From contig NZ_JAAFKG010000004.1 of NCBI RefSeq assembly GCF_013299185.1, positions 1 to 64,000 of the forward strand: 64,000 nucleotides of DNA, in the 5' to 3' direction. Source of the stretch: Microcoleus sp. bin48.metabat.b7b8b9.023. Lineage in GTDB: Bacteria > Cyanobacteriota > Cyanobacteriia > Cyanobacteriales > Microcoleaceae. Below are positions 57,384 to 64,000 of the stretch, piece by piece. The notes beneath the pieces are model-generated. The model worked only from the letters and a program-made list of their open reading frames with translations. It ran no database searches and was not told the origin of the DNA. The translations under genes and the position numbers were made by a program. Every line of letters starts with the position of its first letter. Within the stretch, counting starts at the first letter, position 1.

Positions 57384-58586
57384 CTATCGTCCGGGCTGCC
57401 CTTTCGTACCTGTCCAAACGCGGAAGATTTGATAAGGTGGCGTTCCTGCATCGGTGGGTTTACCCGTAAAAATCGAAGCGCGATGGAGTTGGTTGATGTT
57501 GATGTAGAGCCAAGAATCTGCACCAAAGCGCACGTTGTCCGCAAAAAGAAAGCGTTTGTCTTGCACGAGGCGCGTTAATTTGCCGTCTTTGCTGAGAACA
57601 TCGATCGCATCTTCCGGCAAATTCGTGATGAAATGATTGCCCTCTGCATCGGTGCTGACGCCATCGGAAATCGGCTTATTTCCGACTAATTTAACCGATC
57701 GAGCCAGTTGCTGCGATGAGGCTTGCTCGCGGAGTAACTTAGCAGGAACGCTGTACCATTTAGTACCAGTCATAGCGCCATAAAATACGGTTTCGCGATC
57801 GGCAGAAAGGGTAATCGGATTCACCGCAATCCGTGCCGGATTCTGCGATCCATCGGGACGGCGGAAGGACAGTTTTTTGCCTTCGACAACCATGTCAATA
57901 TTCTCAGCCTGAAGCGATGGATGTCCCTCCCAGCGCCAAGTGCGGCGATTTTTCGTGTCAACGACTAAAATGCCTGCTCGATCGCCACTGTCGGCAATAT
58001 AGACAAAGCCTCGCTCTGTATCCACAGCCAGATCCTGCAAAATTTGACCCTTCGGAGCCGCCGATGAGTCAAGATCCAGGCGGAAGGCGAGTTTACCCGT
58101 GTTGATGTCAAAAGCCACCAGCTTCGGCCCTGCCGCAGGCTGGTTGTTGGGCATCCAATTCCCGTGATCGATGACCCAGAGGCGGTGTTGATTGTCGATC
58201 GCCACTCCGTGCGCTGTATTCATCACATCCTTACCGCTACCTGGGGCCGCATTCCAAGCCGCATCGGGAAAAGGTTTCCATTTGTTCTCCCCAGGCATGA
58301 TTTCAATTAATTGAGCAGTGCCGCGTCGCATTCCGTGGACGCTGGCAAAGATGCGTCCCGTGCGAGACACCGTAATATTACCTGGAGTAATGTTCAGATT
58401 CGCCACGAGTTCCAGTTGACCGACTTTGGGTGTAGTGGCAGAGTCGCGAGTATCTGCTATTTGAGTAGCTTGAGTTTGGGATGTGTCGGCTGGTGGCACA
58501 GGATTGGTGGTGGCGGAAGTACAGGCGATCGCAGTCAGAGTAAGCGCGAACAATGCGATCGGCATTAACTTTGATTTCCCTTTCAT
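57384..58586 (-). CDS. Lipoprotein of the major royal jelly/yellow (SMP-30-like propeller) family
   Basis: 400 residues from ATG 58586 (MKGKSKLMPIALFALTLTAI then ACTS, a lipobox). Propeller repeats follow: TPGNITVSRTGRIFASVHG, GVAIDNQHRLWVIDHGNW, LQDLAVDTERGFVYIADSGD and PISDGVSTDAEGN. MRJP-like bacterial proteins are usually exported and annotated as L-dopachrome-tautomerase-related; the reaction here is unknown. A perfect TAGACCAGTCTA palindrome lies 93 nt upstream, pointing to control by the nearby TetR regulator. Confidence 0.85.
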   Translation of the reverse strand: MKGKSKLMPIALFALTLTAIACTSATTNPVPPADTSQTQATQIADTRDSATTPKVGQLELVANLNITPGNITVSRTGRIFASVHGMRRGTAQLIEIMPGENKWKPFPDAAWNAAPGSGKDVMNTAHGVAIDNQHRLWVIDHGNWMPNNQPAAGPKLVAFDINTGKLAFRLDLDSSAAPKGQILQDLAVDTERGFVYIADSGDRAGILVVDTKNRRTWRWEGHPSLQAENIDMVVEGKKLSFRRPDGSQNPARIAVNPITLSADRETVFYGAMTGTKWYSVPAKLLREQASSQQLARSVKLVGNKPISDGVSTDAEGNHFITNLPEDAIDVLSKDGKLTRLVQDKRFLFADNVRFGADSWLYININQLHRASIFTGKPTDAGTPPYQIFRVWTGTKGQPGR

Positions 58587-58678
58587 TGTGAGATGCTCCA
58601 ATCTACCGAAAAACTGTGGGTGGATTCAGGTTTGAGACGAGTCGCCAAAGGCTTGTCCTAACCTGCTTACAATTAAAT

Positions 58679-58690
58679 TAGACCAGTCTA
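58679..58690. promoter_or_regulatory. TetR-type operator upstream of the MRJP-like lipoprotein gene
   Basis: TAGACCAGTCTA, a 12-bp palindrome (TAGAC-x2-GTCTA), matches the operator type bound by NemR/LmrA-like TetR regulators. A near copy (TAGACCAGTCGT) lies before the tetR gene at 61849-61860. Confidence 0.7.
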
Positions 58691-59126
58691 TTCTAATTGT
58701 CAATACTTGGGACTCTGACCCACCGGTGACTCAGCCCTCGACTTCGATCGTTGTTTGAAAGTATTTTTTTTGACACTTGACAGCCAGAGAAATGTAGGTT
58801 ATTATGCTTGCGTTGCTAGATTCCAGTAGTAAATCCACACAAACTAAAATGAACTTGTCGTGTTAGTTACTACCCAAATCAACAGCACCAGTACCTAGAA
58901 AATTGAATAAATTAAAGTAGTGTTTTAGCAGTTCAATCATTGAGCGATCCGACCGATACGCCAAATGGCTAAAACATTGATTCTCTCGTTGGATCGGTCG
59001 TTCCCTTATCCAGTAAGGATTTCAGCTATGTTTAAGACTTAGTTTTAGGCGTAGATAAATCAAAAAATCGTATCGGTCGGAAACGGCTTCTGGAGCCTTT
59101 ACTGGGCACGGCTTCCACAACGAGGG
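58691..59126 (+). promoter_or_regulatory. CRISPR leader and upstream region
   Basis: About 435 nt without a gene between the operator and the first repeat. It includes a 13-bp inverted repeat, TCCGACCGATACG (58948-58960) and CGTATCGGTCGGA (59069-59081). The promoter of the array should lie here since repeats end in GAAAC on the plus strand. The repeat-proximal part is less A/T-rich than typical leaders. Confidence 0.5.
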
Positions 59127-61181
59127 GTCGCAATTCACTTTTCCCCGCAAGGGGATTGAAACTATTGCTTTTCCTGTCCCGTCTGCAATAATTCCACGTC
59201 GCAATTCACTTTTCCCCGCAAGGGGATTGAAACCTAAATTCAAAAATAACTTTCCCTGTTTACCTCAAATAATAAGTATAAGTCGCAATTCACTTTTCCC
59301 CGCAAGGGGATTGAAACGAAATAGCGGAAATAGCACGAGTATATCTGTTATAAGGTCGCAATTCACTTTTCCCCGCAAGGGGATTGAAACTAGCACCTCC
59401 ATTAGGAGGCCAGCTTTACCCTGTTGGTCGCAATTCACTTTTCCCCGCAAGGGGATTGAAACTTGTCTGGTCTGCTGCGCGAGTAGCACTGTTAATTCCA
59501 AGTCGCAATTCACTTTTCCCCGCAAGGGGATTGAAACTACTCCTGATAGTGGTGTATCATCAATTCCTTACCGCCCAGTCGCAATTCACTTTTCCCCGCA
59601 AGGGGATTGAAACAGGATAAATTTTACAGTTTCTTCAACCATCTGAAGAGTCGCAATTCACTTTTCCCCGCAAGGGGATTGAAACTTAACTAGATCAGAA
59701 AATTCGGTTCTGCCCAAGCCTCTTGAGTCGCAATTCACTTTTCCCCGCAAGGGGATTGAAACCTTACACGGTAAAGCCTTTAGAGTTTGACGATACAATG
59801 TCGCAATTCACTTTTCCCCGCAAGGGGATTGAAACGTCTAAATTGGGTTCTAGTTCAAATGCTACTTTTCGTCGCAATTCACTTTTCCCCGCAAGGGGAT
59901 TGAAACAGGAATAGGGTGCCGCCGTTGGCCTGGACGAAGGCGCCGGGGTGAGTCGCAATTCACTTTTCCCCGCAAGGGGATTGAAACGTAATCTACTACC
60001 TGATTAATTAAGCCAGGATAAAATTTTTGGGTCGCAATTCACTTTTCCCCGCAAGGGGATTGAAACTATATTTCTTGGCTTCCTTTAGATCTTTAGCCTC
60101 GATAAATAAAGTCGCAATTCACTTTTCCCCGCAAGGGGATTGAAACGTGGCGGAGTATTGAGGCCGTGAGCGCGATTTATGTGAGTCGCAATTCACTTTT
60201 CCCCGCAAGGGGATTGAAACCTTAGATTCAATGACTCTAACAACTTTTGGAAAAGGCGATGTCGCAATTCACTTTTCCCCGCAAGGGGATTGAAACTTGT
60301 CTGTTTTAGGTTTAAGAAACGATAGTCATTTGTTAGAAGTCGCAATTCACTTTTCCCCGCAAGGGGATTGAAACCATTTAGCTTGTACCTTGCAGTACGC
60401 ACTCAGTAGAGTCGCAATTCACTTTTCCCCGCAAGGGGATTGAAACCTAACAGTCATGGTTTCTCCTTTGGTTAATGAGCTATGAGGTCGCAATTCACTT
60501 TTCCCCGCAAGGGGATTGAAACACTACAAATACCTGTGTACCAACCATCTACTCCTTTCTTGTCGCAATTCACTTTTCCCCGCAAGGGGATTGAAACTCG
60601 AAGTACACACCGTCTGGGCTGTACGTAGGGGTCGTCGCAATTCACTTTTCCCCGCAAGGGGATTGAAACTTTCTACGTGCTAGACCATTGGATGGTGCAC
60701 CTTTAAGGCGGTCGCAATTCACTTTTCCCCGCAAGGGGATTGAAACTTAACAGTACCCGTTCGGGTACCGTCGGGATAGTCCTGTCGCAATTCACTTTTC
60801 CCCGCAAGGGGATTGAAACATAATTCTTCTGAATGTCCCCAGTACAAGTCTTCAAGTCGCAATTCACTTTTCCCCGCAAGGGGATTGAAACGTTTCTCCC
60901 TCACTGGTTGTTTCAAGCCAGATGCTTTCTGTCGCAATTCACTTTTCCCCGCAAGGGGATTGAAACACCTCCTGAATCTTTGCCGTGTGTTTACTCTTAG
61001 CGTGTCGCAATTCACTTTTCCCCGCAAGGGGATTGAAACATCAATTTCCGTATTAGGAAAGTTAGCATTTAATGTCGCAATTCACTTTTCCCCGCAAGGG
61101 GATTGAAACCTAAATCCGAGTGTGATTATGTCAGTGATATTGTTGGTCGCAATTCACTTTTCCCCGCAAGGGGATTGAAAC
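59127..61181 (+). CRISPR. CRISPR array, 28 repeats and 27 spacers
   Basis: 36-bp repeat beginning GTCGCAATTCAC and ending GGGGATTGAAAC, with a CCCC-GCAA-GGGG stem-loop inside; all 28 copies look identical, including the last. Spacers vary from 34 to 48 bp (for example 48 at 59234-59281 and 34 at 61040-61073), a spread seen in type III and I-D loci rather than in I-E or II. Orientation is plus by the GAAAC end. No cas gene lies beside it; an orphan cas6 is at 27.8 kb. The spacer at 60747-60783 contains the palindrome gtacccgttcgggtac. Confidence 0.98.
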
Positions 61182-61239
61182 CAAAAACTTGCGGACAAGT
61201 TAAATTGAGACAAATCCAACTCGTCCGCCACTTTTTAAG

Positions 61240-61836
61240 CTACTTTAAAATCATCCCAAACATAAACTGAATATAGTTCTTCAAAGGAGCATCACTTTTG
61301 CTCACTTTCATTTGCAACAAAGCACCTTCCCAACTATTTAAACAAAACTCTGCCAAGTCTTGAGCCTTTTGGTTTTTGGAGATTTCACCCGCAGTTTGGG
61401 CAGCTTCAATGCACTCAGCAAACTGATCTCGCCAACGATCCGTAGCTTCTTGCAACCGCAGGCGAAAGCGATCGTTTTGATCGGCCATTTCTTGGCTGAG
61501 ATTGCCAAACAAACAGCCTTCTCGGTATTGCAGAGTTTCAAATTCCTCTAACTTAAAAGTAAAGTAACGCTTCAGCCGATTCAGAGGAGTGAGACTGGTA
61601 TCGCCTAAATACTGTTCGACAATGCGATCGTGCATTTGGGAATCGTATTCGATAATCGCCAAACCGAATTCTTCTTTGCTACTGAAGAAGTGATAGAAAG
61701 AACCTTTCGGAACCCCTACCGCTTGCAAAACTTCCTGAATTCCGGCGTGGTTGTATCCTTTTTCCACAATAATTCGTCGCCCTGCTTTAATCAGAGCAAG
61801 TTTTGTATCTTCTTTGATGGCAACTTTTCCACTCAT
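61240..61836 (-). CDS. TetR-family transcriptional repressor
   Basis: 198 residues from the ATG at 61836; a TTG two codons earlier is also in frame. The HTH is residues about 10-55 (ALIKAGRRIIVEKGYNHAGI, VGVPKGSFYHFFSSKEEF). The C-terminal ligand domain fits the YxaF/LmrA/NemR-like group (CLFGNLSQEMADQNDRFR; Cys possibly redox-sensing). Its operator TAGACCAGTCGT is 13 nt before its own start, so it likely represses itself, the divergent MFS gene and the lipoprotein gene across the CRISPR array. Confidence 0.9.
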   Translation of the reverse strand: MSGKVAIKEDTKLALIKAGRRIIVEKGYNHAGIQEVLQAVGVPKGSFYHFFSSKEEFGLAIIEYDSQMHDRIVEQYLGDTSLTPLNRLKRYFTFKLEEFETLQYREGCLFGNLSQEMADQNDRFRLRLQEATDRWRDQFAECIEAAQTAGEISKNQKAQDLAEFCLNSWEGALLQMKVSKSDAPLKNYIQFMFGMILK

Positions 61837-61848
61837 AAACAATGTTAC

Positions 61849-61860
61849 TAGACCAGTCGT
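61849..61860. promoter_or_regulatory. Probable TetR operator between tetR and the MFS gene
   Basis: TAGACCAGTCGT, ten of twelve bases matching the perfect palindrome at 58679-58690. It lies between the divergent tetR and MFS starts, where a single site could control both. Confidence 0.7.
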
Positions 61861-61994
61861 CTCGCTCGACGTTTTGAGATTAGCCTAATTTGTGTGATTT
61901 TGTCAAGAAGGAGTATGTCACTCATGGTATTAAAAAAACAATAATTTCAGGTGATGTAAGATAAAGTTCGATCGCAAACCTTCCCTTCCCAAAC

Positions 61995-63596
61995 ATGAGT
62001 GTCACCGCAGCAAAACCCGCCTCAATGTGGAGTCCCCTCGCCCAGCCAGTATTTCGCGCCCTCTGGCTAGCATCCGCAGTTTCCAGTATCGGCACCTGGA
62101 TGCACGACGTAGGGGCATCCTGGCTGATGACATCCCTCTCCCCCTCGCCGCTGCTAATCGCCATGATGCAAGCAGCATCCAGCTTGCCATTTTTTATGCT
62201 AGCGCTACCCGCAGGTGCGATCGCCGATGTAGTCGATCGACGCCGCCTGCTATTATTTACCCAAGGCTGGATGCTTGCCGCCGCCGCACTCCTAGGAATT
62301 CTCACCGTTACCAACCTCACAACTCCCTGGATACTCCTAGGATTAACCTTTGCCATCAGCATCGGCAGCGCCATAAATATGCCCGTTTGGCAAGCAATTA
62401 CCCCCGAATTAGTTGCCAAAGAACAACTGCCGTCAGCCGTAACATTGACCGGAATTGTCATCAATTTATCGCGATCCGTAGGCCCCGCTTTAGCAGGAAT
62501 TATCATCGCATCCGCCGGAACAGGCTTCGTATTTTTGCTGAATGCAGCTTCCTTTATCGGAGTCATTCTAGTCATTTATACGTGGCAGAGAAAGCCCCAA
62601 GAAACAGCTTTACCCGCAGAAAGATTTATCGGCGCAATGCAAGCCGGAATTCGCTACGTGCGTTATTCTCCGCCTTTTCAAATAGTGCTAATTCGCTCGG
62701 CAGCATACATTTTCTTTGCCAGCGCTTTGTTTGCCATGCTGCCACTTTTGGGCCGCCGAGAATTAGGTTTAGATGCTTTTAGATACGGCATAATTCTCGG
62801 TTTTTGGGGAATCGGAGGCTTAGCCGGAGCATTTATTTTGCCCAAAATCCGGCAGCGAATTTCCACTGATTTGTCGGTAGCCGCAGCATCAGCGGTGTTT
62901 GGCACAATGATGCTGGTATTGAGTTATGCGCGCAATTTCTATGCTGTGTGTGCGGCCATGCTGGTAGTAGGATTATCGTCTTTGACAGTGATGGTAAGTT
63001 TGAATGTAGCTGCTCAAACAGCCGTTCCTATATGGGTGCGGGCGAGAGCTTTAGCGACATATTTGTTAGTGTTTCAGGGAAGCATGACTTTAGGTAGTTT
63101 ACTGTGGGGAACCATTGCCCAGCAAGCGGGAATTTCTGTTAGTTTACAGATTGCAGGAGTGGGGGCGATCGCGACTACAGCCCTCGCCACTCGCTACCGT
63201 CTCCGATGTGCAGAAAAAATGGATTTAACATCTTCCCTGCACTGGCAGCAACCAGCCCACTCTTTTGAACCATCTCCCAACGACGGCCCGGTATTAATTA
63301 CTTTAGAATACTGCATCGATCCGGCCGATGCAAATAGTTTTAAACAAGTAATGCAGGCACTAAGTCGCACCAGGCGGCGCGACGGGGCGATTCAGTGGGG
63401 ATTGTATCAAGATTTATCCTATCCCAGCCGCTTTGTAGAAACGATAATTGTCGAATCTTGGGCAGAGCACAAACGCCAATTCGAGCGAGTCACAAATGCC
63501 GATCGCGCGATCGAAGAAACCGCCCGTGCTTTTCACATCGGAGACACCCCCCCCAAAGTTTCCCAAATGATTTACGGCAATCCTGACAATAGATAA
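61995..63596 (+). CDS. MFS exporter (EntS-like) fused to an ABM-type C-terminal domain
   Basis: 533 residues. Residues 1-405 are an MFS_3-type 12-segment transporter (FRALWLASAVSSIGTWMHDV, DVVDRRRLLLFTQGW). Residues about 430-533 (PVLITLEYCIDPADANSFKQ, RRDGAIQWGLYQDLSYPSRF, ETIIVESWAEHKRQFERVT) form a monooxygenase-like alpha/beta barrel domain (DUF3291/ABM-like). This architecture is known for a family of predicted exporters. Divergent from tetR, sharing an operator, so probably induced by the same small molecule. Confidence 0.88.
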   Translation: MSVTAAKPASMWSPLAQPVFRALWLASAVSSIGTWMHDVGASWLMTSLSPSPLLIAMMQAASSLPFFMLALPAGAIADVVDRRRLLLFTQGWMLAAAALLGILTVTNLTTPWILLGLTFAISIGSAINMPVWQAITPELVAKEQLPSAVTLTGIVINLSRSVGPALAGIIIASAGTGFVFLLNAASFIGVILVIYTWQRKPQETALPAERFIGAMQAGIRYVRYSPPFQIVLIRSAAYIFFASALFAMLPLLGRRELGLDAFRYGIILGFWGIGGLAGAFILPKIRQRISTDLSVAAASAVFGTMMLVLSYARNFYAVCAAMLVVGLSSLTVMVSLNVAAQTAVPIWVRARALATYLLVFQGSMTLGSLLWGTIAQQAGISVSLQIAGVGAIATTALATRYRLRCAEKMDLTSSLHWQQPAHSFEPSPNDGPVLITLEYCIDPADANSFKQVMQALSRTRRRDGAIQWGLYQDLSYPSRFVETIIVESWAEHKRQFERVTNADRAIEETARAFHIGDTPPKVSQMIYGNPDNR

Positions 63597-63611
63597 ATTC
63601 TAGAGACAACA

Positions 63612-63715
63612 ACTGACTAATAACTAATGACTGCTGACTAATCCTAATAAATTCTTCCTTCCGACTGACTAATAACTAATGACTGCTGACTAATCCTAAT
63701 AAATTCTTCCTTCCG
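63612..63715. repeat. 52-bp tandem duplication
   Basis: Two exact copies of a 52-bp unit starting actgactaataactaatgac, at 63612-63663 and 63664-63715, in the gap before the rhomboid gene. Confidence 0.9.
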
Positions 63716-63783
63716 ACAGAAGACTTTTGACCTGCAAATACGATATCGTGTTGCCAATATTTTGATGTCGAGGAAAAAAAACT

Positions 63784-64000
63784 GTGGTTCCCTTACGCGA
63801 TGACAATCCCACCAGTATCACTCCCTACGTCACCTTCGGGCTGATTGCTGCCAACGTATTAGTATTTTTGTACGAACTCAGTTTGGGCGATCGCCAATTA
63901 ACGCAATTTTTCTACTCTTGGGCGGTAGTTCCTTGCCAGTTAAGCAATATGTGTCGGGTGTCTCTGCCTGTTTCGCCATTTCCCGAATGGACGACGCTAA
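63784..64000 (+). CDS. Rhomboid-family intramembrane protease, N-terminal part (cut by window end)
   Basis: The GTG at 63784 is preceded by gtcgaggaaa and opens a frame with no stop to 64000: VPLRDDNPTSITPYVTFGLI, then AANVLVFLYELSLG, QFFYSWAVVPCQL. This is the family-typical start (PLRDDNP, first TM segment). The catalytic Ser and His lie beyond the window, so activity cannot be judged. Confidence 0.82.
   Translation, partial: MVPLRDDNPTSITPYVTFGLIAANVLVFLYELSLGDRQLTQFFYSWAVVPCQLSNMCRVSLPVSPFPEWTTL

Noticed and set aside
59227..61106. Several frames on both strands with repeated SLFPARGLK or FNPLAGKSELR peptides
   Set aside because: They are read through CRISPR repeats and spacers.

Overview
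The window reads as chromosomal DNA of a filamentous, non-heterocystous cyanobacterium of the Microcoleus/Oscillatoria type. The support is a phycocyanin rod operon (cpcB-cpcA-cpcC-cpcE...cpcF), cytochrome b6f genes (petC-petA), photosystem II lipoproteins (Psb27, PsbQ), a carboxysome shell gene (ccmK), very frequent HIP1 octamers (GCGATCGC), heptanucleotide tandem repeats between genes and many hairpin-forming intergenic repeats. The genus is an inference from style; no rRNA or tRNA gene was recognised.

Layout. 0-10 kb: a decayed tnpB, small metabolic genes, a sterol-desaturase/SDR fusion, a polysaccharide deacetylase, a three-gene defence-like operon (DUF262 protein, DUF3696-type ATPase, unknown partner) and an exported glycoside-hydrolase-like protein preceded by a ~426-nt structured RNA leader. 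10-18 kb: psb27, recF with an in-frame repeat insertion, ten tandem 70-71-bp hairpin units, a Ca2+-type P-ATPase and an intact tnpB. 19-27 kb: the phycocyanin operon, with a broken rod-linker gene between cpcA and cpcC and a 639-residue repeat protein between cpcE and cpcF. 27-34 kb: an orphan cas6, an MFS exporter, an SDR, a class I aldolase, and an iscB gene with its upstream omega-RNA region, interrupted by one amber codon. 34-46 kb: an M1 aminopeptidase, a NUDIX hydrolase, two opposed repeat-arm arrays, psbQ with a second copy of the structured RNA leader, petC-petA and DUF3067. 46-57 kb: ccmK with an unusual pore loop, a prolyl iminopeptidase, tatC with a repetitive acidic extension, oxidoreductases, a PfpI/ferritin-like fusion, and two cell-envelope proteins. 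57-64 kb: a 28-repeat CRISPR array without adjacent cas genes, flanked by a TetR regulator and genes carrying matching TetR-type operators, then an MFS exporter and the start of a rhomboid protease.

Four observations stand out. (1) Two homologous ~420-nt elements end 10-11 nt before the start codons of two unrelated exported proteins; they differ by compensatory changes in predicted stems, so they look like a large structured 5' leader RNA. (2) The IscB reading frame continues for 60 family-typical residues past a single TAG. (3) A hairpin element with ATATCATGTCCG termini exists as single copies, as a ten-unit tandem array, and as separated left-arm (9x) and right-arm (6x) arrays facing each other. 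(4) The CRISPR array has no adjacent cas genes, while a lone cas6 lies about 30 kb away.
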